The notes beneath the pieces are model-generated. The model did no database searches, had not been told where the DNA came from, and saw nothing but the letters and a program-made list of their open reading frames with translations. The translations under genes and the position numbers were made by a program. Below, piece by piece: positions 7,992 through 16,491 of a stretch of DNA of 42,363 bases (its first letter is position 1; every line of letters begins with the position of its first letter). The DNA comes from Moraxellaceae bacterium (GTDB lineage Bacteria > Pseudomonadota > Gammaproteobacteria > Pseudomonadales > Moraxellaceae): contig JAUXNL010000035.1 in assembly GCA_030684415.1 (NCBI GenBank), positions 1 through 42,363 on the forward strand, given 5' to 3'.

Positions 7992-10900
7992 TCGGTCGTT
8001 TGATTCACTGGTCCATTGCCAACCGTTTTCTGGTCATCCTGGCCACGGTTTTTATGACCGCCTGGGGTATCTGGTCGATCAAGATGACGCCGGTCGATGC
8101 GTTACCGGATCTGTCTGATGTGCAGGTCATTATCCGCACGAGCTACCCCGGGCAGGCCCCGCAGATTGTGGAAAACCAGGTGAGCTATCCGCTCAGCACC
8201 ACCATGTTGTCGGTGCCGGGCGCGAAGACGGTGCGCGCCTATTCCTTCTTCGGTGACTCCTTCGTTTATGTGCTGTTCGAGGACGGCACCGACCCCTACT
8301 GGGCGCGCTCACGGGTGCTGGAATACCTGAACCAGGTGCAGGGTCGCCTGCCCGCCAGCGCCAAGCCCGCTCTGGGGCCGGACGCCACCGGAGTGGGCTG
8401 GGTGTATGAATACGCCCTGGTGGACCGCTCGGGGAACCATGATCTTTCACAGTTGCGTGCGCTGCAGGACTGGTTCCTGAAGTTCGAGCTCAAGGCTCTG
8501 CCCAATGTCGCCGAAGTCGCCACCGTGGGGGGCATGGTCAAGCAGTACCAGGTGGTATTGGACCCGGCCAAGCTTGTGGCCTATGGCATCCCACAGAGCA
8601 AGATCATTGGGGCCATCCAGCAGGCCAACCAGGAAAGCGGCGGTTCGGTGCTGGAAATGGCCGAAGCGGAGTACATGGTGCGTGCCAGCGGTTATCTCCA
8701 ATCCCTGGAGGATTTTCGCGCCATTCCCCTGGGGCTGGCCGCCGGGGGCATTCCGGTGCGGCTGGGAGATGTTGCCACGGTGCAGATCGGCCCGGAGATG
8801 CGTCGCGGCATTGCCGAACTGAATGGTGACGGGGAAACCGTCGGTGGCGTTATCGTGCTGCGCTCCGGCAAGAACGCGCGCGAAACCATTGACGCCGTCA
8901 AAGCCAAACTGGCCGAACTGAAAGCCAGCCTGCCGGCCGGCGTAGAGATCGTGCCCACTTATGATCGCTCAGCGCTGATCGACCGTGCCGTGGACAATCT
9001 CAGCCATAAGCTGCTGGAAGAGTTTCTGGTGGTGGCCCTGGTGTGCGTCGCCTTCCTCTGGCATCTGCGCTCCGCGCTGGTGGCCATCATTTCCCTGCCG
9101 CTCGGGGTGCTGATGGCCTTTATCGTCATGCAGCACCAGGGCCTCAACGCCAACATCATGTCGCTGGGCGGTATTGCCATTGCCATCGGCGCCATGGTGG
9201 ACGCGGCCGTGGTCATGATCGAGAACGCCCACAAGCGCATCGAGGCCTGGCAGCACGAGCATCCGGGCCAGACCTTGCAGGGCGAGGCCCATTGGCGGGT
9301 GATTGGTGAGGCCGCCAGCGAGGTCGGGCCGGCGCTGTTTTTCAGCCTGCTCATCATTACGCTGTCGTTCATTCCGGTCTTTACCCTGCAGGCGCAGGAA
9401 GGCCGCCTGTTCGGGCCCCTGGCCTTCACCAAGACCTATGCCATGGCTGCGGCGGCCGGCCTTTCCGTGACCCTGGTGCCCGTACTCATGGGCTTCTGGA
9501 TTCGTGGCCGCATCCCCGAGGAGCAGCGCAATCCGCTCAATCGTTTCCTGATCGCGATCTACCAACCCTTACTGGACAAGGTCCTGGCCCGTCCCAAGAC
9601 CACATTAGCTATCGCGGTGCTGATTTTCTTGACAGGGCTGTTCCCGCTCTCTCGTCTGGGAGGGGAATTCATGCCGACCCTGGATGAAGGCGATCTGCTC
9701 TACATGCCCTCGGCCCTACCGGGGCTGTCAGCGGCCAAGGCCTCACAGCTGCTGCAGCAGACGGACCGCATGATACGCACCGTGCCCGAAGTGCAATCGG
9801 TGTTCGGCAAGGCCGGCCGCGCCGAAACCGCCACCGATCCCGCGCCCCTGGAAATGTTCGAGACCACCATCCAGTTCAAACCCCGCGAACAATGGCGCCC
9901 CGGCATGACCCCGGAAAAATTGGTCGAGGAACTCGACCAGGCGGTGAAAGTACCGGGCCTCAGCAATATCTGGGTACCGCCTATTCGCAACCGCATCGAC
10001 ATGCTGGCCACCGGCATCAAGAGCCCCATCGGGGTCAAGGTCTCCGGCACCAAGCTGGCCGACATCGACCGTATCGCTCAGGATGTGGAGCGGGTCGCGA
10101 AGACCGTGCCAGGCGTTAGCTCGGCCCTGGCGGAGCGGCTGACCGGCGGGCGTTATGTGGATGTGCGCATTAACCGCGAAACCGCCGCACGCTACGGCCT
10201 CAACATCGCCGACGTGCAGTCCGTGGTGAGCTCAGCCGTGGGCGGCGAAACCATCGGGGAGACCGTCGAAGGCCTGGCGCGCTTTCCCATCAATGTGCGT
10301 TACCCGCGCGAGCTGCGCGATTCCCTGGAAAACCTGCGGCAACTGCCGGTGCTTACTGAGCTGGGGCAGCAGATCACGCTCGGCACCGTCGCGGACATCC
10401 AGGTCACCGATGGCCCGCCCATGCTCAAGAGTGAGAACGGCCGACCCTCGGGCTGGGTCTATGTGGATGTGCGCGGCCGCGACCTGGCCTCGGTGGTCGA
10501 GGATCTGCACCATGCCATCCAGCAGCGGGTCAAGCTCAGCCCCGGTATCAGCCTCAGCTACTCCGGTCAATTCGAGTTCCTGGAGCGCGCCAATGCCCGG
10601 CTGAAGATCGTAGTGCCCGCCACGCTGCTCATCATCTTCGTGCTGCTGTATCTGATCTTCCGCCGGGCCGACGAGGCCCTGCTCATCATGGCCACGCTCC
10701 CATTTGCGCTCACTGGCGGCATCTGGTTCCTCTACCTGCTGGACTACAACCTTTCAGTGGCCACCGGCATCGGCTTTATTGCCTTGGCCGGCGTGGCCAC
10801 CGAGTTCGGCGTCATCATGTTGCTCTACCTGAAGCACGCGCTTTTTGAGCGCCAGGAACAAGGAGTGGCGATCACTACGCCGGTGCTAGATGACGCCCTG

Positions 10901-11140
10901 CGGGAAGGCGCGGTGTTGCGCGTGCGGCCCAAGGCCATGACCGTCGCCGTGATCCTGGCCGGTCTGCTGCCCATCCTGCTGGGCAGCGGCACCGGCTCCG
11001 AGGTCATGAGCCGCATTGCCGCGCCCATGGTGGGCGGCATGATCACGGCGCCGCTGCTATCGCTCTTTCTGATTCCTGCGGCCTACCGACTGATGCGACA
11101 GCGCCGAGAACGTAGCGAGCCGGAGGCCTCTCATGATTAA
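7988..11140 (+). CDS. cusA: CusA Cu(I)/Ag(I) efflux RND transporter
   Basis: A 1050-residue inner-membrane proton-driven pump of the heavy-metal RND family, with the usual 12 membrane segments and two large periplasmic loops. Met573 (LLYMPS), Met623 (PLEMFET) and Met672 (RIDMLATG) match both position and context of the three Cu/Ag-binding methionines of E. coli CusA. The TM4 motif IAIGAMVDAAVVMIENAHK is the CusA form, unlike the DFGIIVDG form of CzcA at 19857. This supports monovalent copper/silver specificity. It is the last gene of the cusCBA operon. Its final 720 bp are duplicated, with changes, at 15297-16016. Confidence 0.96.
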   Translation: MIGRLIHWSIANRFLVILATVFMTAWGIWSIKMTPVDALPDLSDVQVIIRTSYPGQAPQIVENQVSYPLSTTMLSVPGAKTVRAYSFFGDSFVYVLFEDGTDPYWARSRVLEYLNQVQGRLPASAKPALGPDATGVGWVYEYALVDRSGNHDLSQLRALQDWFLKFELKALPNVAEVATVGGMVKQYQVVLDPAKLVAYGIPQSKIIGAIQQANQESGGSVLEMAEAEYMVRASGYLQSLEDFRAIPLGLAAGGIPVRLGDVATVQIGPEMRRGIAELNGDGETVGGVIVLRSGKNARETIDAVKAKLAELKASLPAGVEIVPTYDRSALIDRAVDNLSHKLLEEFLVVALVCVAFLWHLRSALVAIISLPLGVLMAFIVMQHQGLNANIMSLGGIAIAIGAMVDAAVVMIENAHKRIEAWQHEHPGQTLQGEAHWRVIGEAASEVGPALFFSLLIITLSFIPVFTLQAQEGRLFGPLAFTKTYAMAAAAGLSVTLVPVLMGFWIRGRIPEEQRNPLNRFLIAIYQPLLDKVLARPKTTLAIAVLIFLTGLFPLSRLGGEFMPTLDEGDLLYMPSALPGLSAAKASQLLQQTDRMIRTVPEVQSVFGKAGRAETATDPAPLEMFETTIQFKPREQWRPGMTPEKLVEELDQAVKVPGLSNIWVPPIRNRIDMLATGIKSPIGVKVSGTKLADIDRIAQDVERVAKTVPGVSSALAERLTGGRYVDVRINRETAARYGLNIADVQSVVSSAVGGETIGETVEGLARFPINVRYPRELRDSLENLRQLPVLTELGQQITLGTVADIQVTDGPPMLKSENGRPSGWVYVDVRGRDLASVVEDLHHAIQQRVKLSPGISLSYSGQFEFLERANARLKIVVPATLLIIFVLLYLIFRRADEALLIMATLPFALTGGIWFLYLLDYNLSVATGIGFIALAGVATEFGVIMLLYLKHALFERQEQGVAITTPVLDDALREGAVLRVRPKAMTVAVILAGLLPILLGSGTGSEVMSRIAAPMVGGMITAPLLSLFLIPAAYRLMRQRRERSEPEASHD
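10418..11140 (+). repeat. cusA 3'-end direct repeat, copy 1
   Basis: The last 720 bp of cusA recur in the same orientation at 15294-16016, beginning at the shared CCCATGCTCAAGAGTG. In the first 80 bp I count 5 mismatches. The encoded 239 residues differ at about 16 positions, mostly conservative. The copies flank the mer-tnpI-tnpA' segment. Confidence 0.9.
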
Positions 11141-11339
11141 GCGCTACCTTTAGCTCGGCAGACATGGAGAAAAGCACCATTACCGAACTCAAACCGGCGA
11201 AGTAAGTGGCGAGCTCCCTCAAGCACTCACTTTGGCGTGTTAGCGGAACGCCGATTGTGTGACCTGATTGAATTACTCCAAAACCTGCAGTAGCGGCCCC
11301 GAAGGGGGGCACAAGATGCTACGCAGGCCCCTGTGGTTG
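11141..11339. other. Intergenic region after cusA, no gene seen
   Basis: About 200 bp between the cusA stop and the terminator hairpin. No ORF with a family resemblance is visible. It holds an imperfect inverted repeat (GGCGT...ACGCC) at about 11233-11252 and a GC-rich palindromic stretch GGCCCCGAAGGGGGGC near 11295-11310. It may contain the left boundary of the mer segment, but I cannot identify a terminal repeat. Confidence 0.4.
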
Positions 11340-11365
11340 GGCAGGCTTCGGCCTGCCATTCTTTT
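11340..11365 (+). terminator. Rho-independent terminator between cus and mer modules
   Basis: A perfect 7-bp stem GGCAGGC-TTCG-GCCTGCC (11340-11357) with a stable TTCG tetraloop is followed on the plus strand by ATTCTTTTA. It would end the cusCBA transcript. On the minus strand the same hairpin follows the GDCCVxC gene stop by 6 bp but lacks a T-tract. Confidence 0.7.
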
Positions 11366-11582
11366 ATGACTGCCCCGTGCAGCAACCGCCATCCTGCCTC
11401 GGTGGGCACGGTACCGAGCCAAACGAGCAAAACACGCAGCAGTCGCTGGGATGGGGACGCAACAGCACCTTGCAGTTGCTGCATTCGTAAAAGTACTGGC
11501 AGGCATCCGTGGGCATGGTCTCCTGCTTGGCGAAGCCGCAATGCGGACAGGTCAGCACCGATACAAGAATCTGGACACTCAT
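11364..11582 (-). CDS. GDCCVxC-family small cysteine-rich protein of the mer operon
   Basis: A 72-residue cytosolic protein with 11 cysteines: CPHC at 12-15, CQYFYECSNC at 28-37, and the signature SDCCVFCSFGSVPCPP at 46-61, then a terminal CC pair. The signature matches the GDCCVxC (seleno)protein family, small zinc-ribbon-like proteins often found after merP; some relatives carry selenocysteine. Here the positions are Cys and the first signature residue is Ser instead of Gly. The start is the ATG at 11582, 7 bp after the merP stop, so it is the last gene of merT-merP. Function is unknown; metal trafficking or sequestration is inferred from the cysteines and location. Confidence 0.82.
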   Translation of the reverse strand: MSVQILVSVLTCPHCGFAKQETMPTDACQYFYECSNCKVLLRPHPSDCCVFCSFGSVPCPPRQDGGCCTGQS

Positions 11583-11589
11583 CAAGCGT

Positions 11590-11871
11590 TCACTTTGGTT
11601 TCTGCACGGTGGCGGGATAGCCCGCGCTCGTGGTTGCCCGGATCAGAATTTCCGGCCGGGTTTGGTCGGGGTCATAGCTGACCGTGGCCGTTTTCTGCTG
11701 AAAATCGACCGTGGCCGCGCTCACCCCCGGCACCTTTTCCAGTGCCTTGCGGACGGTGATCGGACAGAGTTGGCAGGTCATGTTTTGCACGGAAAGCACG
11801 ACCGTTTGTGGGGTTCCCGCCCAAGCCGGCAGGGTGAGTAGCGCGATGAGCAGCAGGATCAGGCGGCGCAT
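11590..11871 (-). CDS. merP: Periplasmic mercury-binding protein MerP
   Basis: A 93-residue protein with a signal peptide (MRRLILLLIALLTLPAWAG) and a single heavy-metal-associated (HMA) domain. The metal motif reads NMTCQLCPITV, giving the two MerP cysteines. The rest follows the ferredoxin-like fold (ALEKVPGVSAATVDF, then ATTSAGYPATV). MerP collects Hg(II) in the periplasm and passes it to MerT. It is 20 bp downstream of merT on the minus strand. Only this short form is real; the same frame stays open back to 12330 across merT. Confidence 0.92.
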   Translation of the reverse strand: MRRLILLLIALLTLPAWAGTPQTVVLSVQNMTCQLCPITVRKALEKVPGVSAATVDFQQKTATVSYDPDQTRPEILIRATTSAGYPATVQKPK

Positions 11872-11891
11872 GATGAGGTCTCCTCTTTTGA

Positions 11892-12239
11892 TCAATTGAA
11901 TAGCGGGACCAGCCAAGGCACGACCAACAGGCCCAGCAGTAGCGGTCCCACCAGCCAGAACAGCAGGCGCTGGCGGTGCAACACGGTGGGATCGGCACAG
12001 GGCGTGCCTGGCACGCAGACTGGCCGCTGGAGATAGAGCCGGTAAAAGGCCCAGCCCAAAAAACCCACAGTCAAGGCCACAAAAAGTGGCCGGTAAGGTT
12101 CCATGCGGGTCAGGTAGCTGACCCAGGCACCACCGATGCCCAAGGACAGCAGGATCAGGGGCGCGACGCAGCACAAGGAGGCGCCGATACTGGCCAGGGC
12201 TGCAGCCAGCAGGTACTTGGGGGAGGACCAACTTTGCAT
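11892..12239 (-). CDS. merT: Mercuric ion transporter MerT
   Basis: A 115-residue inner-membrane protein with three predicted transmembrane segments. The first carries the vicinal Cys pair (GASLCCVAPL, residues about 20-29) that receives Hg(II) from MerP. The cytosolic loop between TM2 and TM3 carries the second pair, CVPGTPC. Both pairs are needed in characterised MerT proteins. It is the first gene of the minus-strand mer transcript. With no merA in the window, imported mercury would have to be reduced by an enzyme encoded elsewhere, or be bound by the GDCCVxC protein. Confidence 0.93.
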   Translation of the reverse strand: MQSWSSPKYLLAAALASIGASLCCVAPLILLSLGIGGAWVSYLTRMEPYRPLFVALTVGFLGWAFYRLYLQRPVCVPGTPCADPTVLHRQRLLFWLVGPLLLGLLVVPWLVPLFN

Positions 12240-12269
12240 GGCTTACTCCGTGGTAGTGATCAGGGTGTA

Positions 12270-12300
12270 TGATAAACCCTGTACCGCGGTACGGAATCAA
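12270..12300 (-). promoter_or_regulatory. MerR-controlled merT promoter/operator
   Basis: Read on the minus strand: -35 TTGATT (12295-12300), a perfect 12-bp palindrome GTACCGCGGTAC (12281-12292) and -10 TTATCA (12270-12275). The spacer is 19 bp, the over-long spacing that MerR corrects by DNA distortion. It closely follows the Tn501/Tn21 mer operator arrangement. Confidence 0.9.
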
Positions 12301-12310
12301 GAGGTGGGCC

Positions 12311-12754
12311 ATGAGTGACTTACTCTCCATCGGTCAGCTGGCGTCCGCCGGCGGGGTCGGCGTGGAAACCGTCCGCTACTACCAGCGGCGTGGCCTGCTG
12401 GCGGAGCCGAACAAGCCCTTGGGCGGCCACCGGCGCTATCCGGCAAGGATGATCCAGCAGCTGCGCTTTATCCGGCGCGCCCAGGCCCTGGGTTTCACGC
12501 TGGAGGAAATCGAGGTGCTGCTGCAACCGCATACGGATGTCTGCGGCGACACTCGGGCCCTCGCCGTGCACAAGCTCGACCTGATCGATCAGAAAATCCA
12601 AACGTTGACCGACATGCGCGCGGCGCTGGCGGGACTGGTCGTGCGCTGTGCCCAAGCACCGTCAGAGCAGTGCCCGATCATTGAAGCCCTGTTCGAGGCC
12701 AGCGCCGGCGACGCTTGGTTCCATGCAGATGCAGAACGGCGGCCCCATGATTGA
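12311..12754 (+). CDS. merR: Mercury-responsive regulator MerR
   Basis: A 147-residue regulator with an N-terminal winged helix-turn-helix (SIGQLASAGGVGVETVRYYQ), a long dimerisation helix and the three Hg(II)-binding cysteines Cys78 (TDVCGD), Cys113 (VVRCAQ) and Cys121 (EQCPII). Their spacing matches Cys82/117/126 of Tn501 MerR closely. It is divergent from merT across the 19-bp-spacer operator. The start is the ATG at 12311. Unusually, its stop (12752-12754) lies inside the tnpI-like gene, which starts at 12747, so regulator and recombinase are translationally overlapped. The last residues (AERRPHD) may derive from the fusion point. Confidence 0.93.
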   Translation: MSDLLSIGQLASAGGVGVETVRYYQRRGLLAEPNKPLGGHRRYPARMIQQLRFIRRAQALGFTLEEIEVLLQPHTDVCGDTRALAVHKLDLIDQKIQTLTDMRAALAGLVVRCAQAPSEQCPIIEALFEASAGDAWFHADAERRPHD

Positions 12755-13694
12755 CCAGTATCTTGATGCCGCGACCCGACCACAGACCCGCCGTAGCTAC
12801 CGGGCGGCCATTGAGCATTTTGAAGCGGAATGGGGTGGTTTCTTGCCGGCCACGGCCGACAGCATCGCCCGTTACCTAGCCACTTATGCGGGGCAACTGG
12901 CGGCCAATACGTTGAAACTGCGGCTGGCCGCCCTGGCCCAATGGCATATCGACCAAGGTTTTCCGGATCCGACTAAGGCGCCCGTCGTCAAAAAAGTCCT
13001 GAAAGGGATTCGTGTGCTGCATCCGGCGCGGGAAAAACAAGCCGTGCCATTGCAGTTGCACCAATTGGAGCAGTTGGCGGCCTGGCTCATGACCAAAGAG
13101 CAAGAGGCGGCCAGGGCAGATGATCAGGCTCAGCGGCTGCGTTGCTGCCGGGATCGGGCCTTGATCCTGTTGGGCTTCTGGCGGGCATTCCGGAGCGACG
13201 AACTCTGTCGATTGCGCATCGAGGACAATGCATTGCACCCCGGGCAAGGCTTGGCGCTTTTTCTGCCGCGCAGCAAGAGCGATCGACGCAACGAAGGAAC
13301 CCACTTCAAAGTACCGGCACTCAGCCGATTGTGTCCGGTGGAGGCGTACCAGTCCTGGATGGAGCTGTTGCCTCGACAACAAGGCCCCGTGTTCTGCGCC
13401 GTCGATCGCTGGGGACATGCTAGCGACAGCGCATTGCATCCCAACAGCATCATTCCCTTGCTGCGGATACGCTTACAAGAGGCGGGCATCAGCGATGCCG
13501 ATTTGTACAGCAGCCATTCCTTGCGCCGTGGCTTTGCCACTTGGGCCAATGGCCAGGGCTGGGATGTGAAAGCGCTGATGGAATATGTCGGCTGGAAGGA
13601 TATGAAGTCCGCCTTGCGCTACATCGACGCGACGCCTCATTTTGGTGACGCGCTTGCTCTTCATGCCGTTCCCGCCGTCCCGCTAGCAAAATAA
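12747..13694 (+). CDS. tnpI: Tyrosine recombinase, TnpI-like, copy 1
   Basis: A 315-residue site-specific recombinase. The N-terminal core-binding domain contains TRRSYRAAIEHFEAEW. The catalytic domain has the first Arg in GFWRAFRSDEL, the HxxR box in SSHSLRRGFATW, the Trp in VGWKDM and the nucleophile Tyr in ALRYID. TnpI-type recombinases resolve cointegrates made by Tn3-family transposition. The start is the ATG at 12747, matching copy 2; the longer frame from 12648 is inside merR. It overlaps merR by 8 bp and precedes a broken tnpA by 23 bp. The C-terminus after RYID differs from copy 2 (28141-29124). Confidence 0.88.
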   Translation: MIDQYLDAATRPQTRRSYRAAIEHFEAEWGGFLPATADSIARYLATYAGQLAANTLKLRLAALAQWHIDQGFPDPTKAPVVKKVLKGIRVLHPAREKQAVPLQLHQLEQLAAWLMTKEQEAARADDQAQRLRCCRDRALILLGFWRAFRSDELCRLRIEDNALHPGQGLALFLPRSKSDRRNEGTHFKVPALSRLCPVEAYQSWMELLPRQQGPVFCAVDRWGHASDSALHPNSIIPLLRIRLQEAGISDADLYSSHSLRRGFATWANGQGWDVKALMEYVGWKDMKSALRYIDATPHFGDALALHAVPAVPLAK

Positions 13695-13717
13695 CCACAC
13701 GCGCCAGGCATGGAAGT

Positions 13718-15310
13718 ATGAGTAGCGTCAACGAAACCGCATATCCCCAGCTCAAAGCCGAATTTACCCTCAAGGAACTGCGCGGCATTTACACGCCGTC
13801 GCCAGCCGAACAGGGCTTTGTCTTCAGCCAGTATCGGCAGGCTCCTACACGTGCCTGCCTGCTGATCCAGCTCAAGGTGCTGCAACGCCTCGGCTACTTC
13901 ATGCCGCTTCGCCAGTTGCCACGACCAGTCGTCGAACACGTGTGCGAGTGTGCCGGTTTGCGGCCACCCACACCCTCGGCCCTGACCACCTATGACAAAT
14001 CCGGCAGCAAATCGCTGCATCAACAACGCATACGAACCCATCTCAACATTCGGCAAATGGATGCCGCCGCTTGGCGCTGGCTTGACAGCATTGCTCACAA
14101 GGCGGCCGCCACCAAGCAGGAGTTGCCAGACATTATCAATGTTTTGATTGAGGAATTGGTCCGACAGCGGTATGAGCTGCCTGGTTTTACGCGCCTGTCA
14201 AAACTTGCCGCACAGGCACGTGTCACGGTGAATGAACAAATCTATCAGCAGGTGATGGGGCGACTCACGCCGACCGACATCCAGCGTTTGGACCGCCTGT
14301 TACAGCCAGGCTCCAGCGGCAGTCGGTGGGATGATCTGAAGCGAGAACCCAAGCGCCCGACGGTTCGTGAAATAGCCAGCTTTCTCAAACATATTGCCTG
14401 GCTTCAGGAGTTAGCACAGGGACTGCCCGTCGTCACCGATATTGCCGCCACCAAACGTGCGCAGTTGACCCTGGAGGCCCGCGCTCTGGACCAGGCAGAG
14501 ATGCGTGACCTGCGGCCCGAGAAACGCTATACCCTCGAAGTGCTCTTGCTGCGTTCGCAGCTGCAGAAAGCGATGGACGATGTTACCGAGATCTTCATCA
14601 AAACACTGGCGGGCATGCACCGGTCTGCCGAACTTCGCCTGCAGGAGTATCGTCTGAAACAGGCCGAGCAGGTGGATCGCCTGGTCATCCAGTTCCGCGA
14701 TTTACTGTCCGTCATCGAGGATGACGAGACCGCCCAGAGCTTGTCCACGCGAATTGCCGGGGCGCTTCAGGGCGAGCCAGCAATATGGCTAGCCCAATGT
14801 GAGGAATATCTGGCCTATGCAGGCAATAATGCCTTTCCTTTTTTGCTTAAGCCCTACGGTACGCTGCGTTCTTTACTGTTTCAGTGCCTGGAAGTCTTGT
14901 CACTGAGGCCCAGCTCGCAAGACGACAGCGTGCTGCACGTCTTGGCCTGGCTGAAGCAATATCGCTCCAGCCATCGTGAGTTCATCGGGGTAGACCGCCA
15001 CAACCTTGCCGACTTGGAACTGTCCTGGCTGCCCGAAAAATGGCATCGCCTAGTGTTCGGCAAAAAACCTGACGAGGGGGACACACTATTTCTGCACCGG
15101 AAATACCTGGAGCTGGCTGTTTTTTCCCAGATCATGCAAGACCTGAAGTCCGGCGATCTCTATGTTGAGCACAGCGATCAATATGACGACTACCGGGAGC
15201 ATCTGGTGTCATGGGAGGAGTATGAGCAGGAAATCGCTCAGTTCGGCGAACTTGTCGGCCTGCCCGTGGACGGCCAAGAGTTTGTGACCGCCTCCCATGC
15301 TCAAGAGTGA
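13718..15310 (+). pseudogene. tnpA: Tn3-family transposase tnpA, 5' part only
   Basis: 530 codons homologous to the first half of the intact TnpA at 29150-32113: the same NETAYPQLKAE start, KQELPDIINVL and YVEHSDQYDDYREHLVSWE segments in the same order. Homology stops after residue ~525 (EFVTA), at about nucleotide 15293, where the sequence switches to cusA DNA; the frame then ends at 15310. The whole catalytic half is missing, including all three acidic active-site residues. The product cannot transpose, though the N-terminal DNA-binding part could in principle still bind transposon ends. Confidence 0.92.
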
Positions 15311-16016
15311 GAACGGCCGACCCTCGGGATGGGTCTATATGGATGTGCGCGGCCGCGACTTGGCGTCGGTGGTCAAAGACCTGCGCCAAGCCATCCAGCG
15401 CCAAGTCAAACTAAGCCCCGGTATCAGCCTCAGCTACTCCGGTCAGTTCGAGTTCCTGGAGCGCGCCAATGCGCGCCTGAAGGTCGTGGTGCCGATGACG
15501 CTGCTCATCATCTTTGTACTGCTGTATCTGATCTTCCGCCGGGCCGACGAGGCTCTGCTGATCATGGCCACGCTGCCGTTTGCGCTCACTGGCGGCATCT
15601 GGTTCCTCTACCTGCTGGACTTCAACCTCTCGGTGGCCACCGGCATCGGCTTTATCGCGCTGGCGGGCGTGGCGGCCGAGTTCGGCGTCATCATGTTGCT
15701 GTACTTGAAGCACGCACTTTTCGAGCGTCAAGAACAGGGCTTGGAAATTACTACGCCGGTGCTCGACGACGCGCTACGTGAAGGCGCGGTGCTGCGTGTG
15801 CGGCCCAAGGCCATGACGGTAGCGGTGATCCTGGCCGGCCTGCTGCCCATCTTGCTGGGCAGCGGTACCGGGTCTGAGGTCATGAGCCGCATCGCCGCAC
15901 CCATGGTGGGCGGCATGATCACGGCGCCGCTGCTGTCGCTCTTCATCATTCCGGCGGCTTATCGGCTGATGCGGCAGCGCCGCGAACGCACCGAACAGGA
16001 GGCCTCCCATGGTTAA
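15294..16016 (+). pseudogene. cusA 3' fragment (C-terminal 239 residues), repeat copy 2
   Basis: The open frame from the ATG at 15297 encodes the last 239 residues of a CusA protein (MLKSENGRPSGWVYMDV to the EASHG end), about 93% identical to cusA at 7988-11140. It lacks the first 811 residues, including the metal site and half the membrane domain, so it cannot pump. It is in a different frame from the preceding tnpA fragment. The internal ATG and downstream membrane segments mean a truncated membrane protein could be made, but no ribosome site is evident. Divergence from copy 1 suggests it comes from a related cus operon and is not a fresh duplication. Confidence 0.9.
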
Positions 16017-16277
16017 AGGCGACTTCGGCTACGCGAGCAGATCAACGTGCAAGGCAGTCGGGTGGTCATCCCGAGAAAGCTGAACTTACTCAAGGGCAAT
16101 GCCGATTTAGGCCGTGGCCTGTATCGGTATCGTCATTTGGTGAAAAGCGACTTTGCGCGTTTGAAGCAATACCGAGCCGTCGCCAGTCGTTTCGACAAGC
16201 TGAAGAGAAACTATGAAAGTGTGGTCGCTATGGGGTGTGTTGCCCTCTGGCTGCCCATGTGAAACGTCAACAGACCC
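16017..16277 (+). pseudogene. IS5-family transposase C-terminal remnant with right terminal repeat
   Basis: Frame 16017-16262 reads LREQINVQGSRVVIPRKLN, then LVKSDFARLKQYRAVASRF and NYESVVAMGCVALWLPM and a stop. This is the C-terminal end of an IS5-family DDE transposase, including the helix carrying the last acidic region. GAAACGTCAACAGACCC (16261-16277) right after the stop looks like the element's right inverted repeat. The 5' portion and left repeat are absent: the remnant begins immediately at the stop codon of the cusA fragment. Confidence 0.7.
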
Positions 16278-16329
16278 TAGCTATAACAGCTTGTATGACA
16301 CTTCCCTTGCCTGACTGAGGTATAGAGTG

Positions 16330-16470
16330 AGGCCCGTGGTCTGCGCAAACAGATCACTGGGGAGTCAGCCCGATTGAATGAAGGTTCCGGCAAGCCGAGA
16401 CCGTTAACAAGCGAGAGGCGACTCCCCAACCCGATATGCACTCGAACAGTCGAATGGGCCTCGAGCCCGA
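16330..16470 (+). ncRNA. Candidate bridge RNA of the IS110-family element
   Basis: The noncoding 5' end shows consecutive stems. The first is GTGGTCTG/CAGATCAC (16336-16357, loop CGCAAA, one G-U). An 11-bp stem with one bulge pairs 16359-16370 with 16417-16427 and encloses a 46-nt internal region. Inside that, a smaller hairpin runs 16383-16402 with a CAAG loop. GGGC-CTCGA-GCCC follows at 16456-16468. IS110 transposases use an RNA from this location with two programmable loops that pair with target and donor DNA. Which loop pairs with what was not resolved. Confidence 0.55.
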
Positions 16471-16491
16471 ATCTAGCAAGTGGGAGTTCAC

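Noticed and set aside
11290..11335. Integron or attC-like site in GGCCCCGAAGGGGGGC
   Set aside because: No paired core sites or integron integrase; a simple palindrome near a terminator is enough.
11872..12330. Long frame fusing merP to upstream DNA
   Set aside because: It is the merT region in another frame; merP has its own start and signal peptide at 11871.
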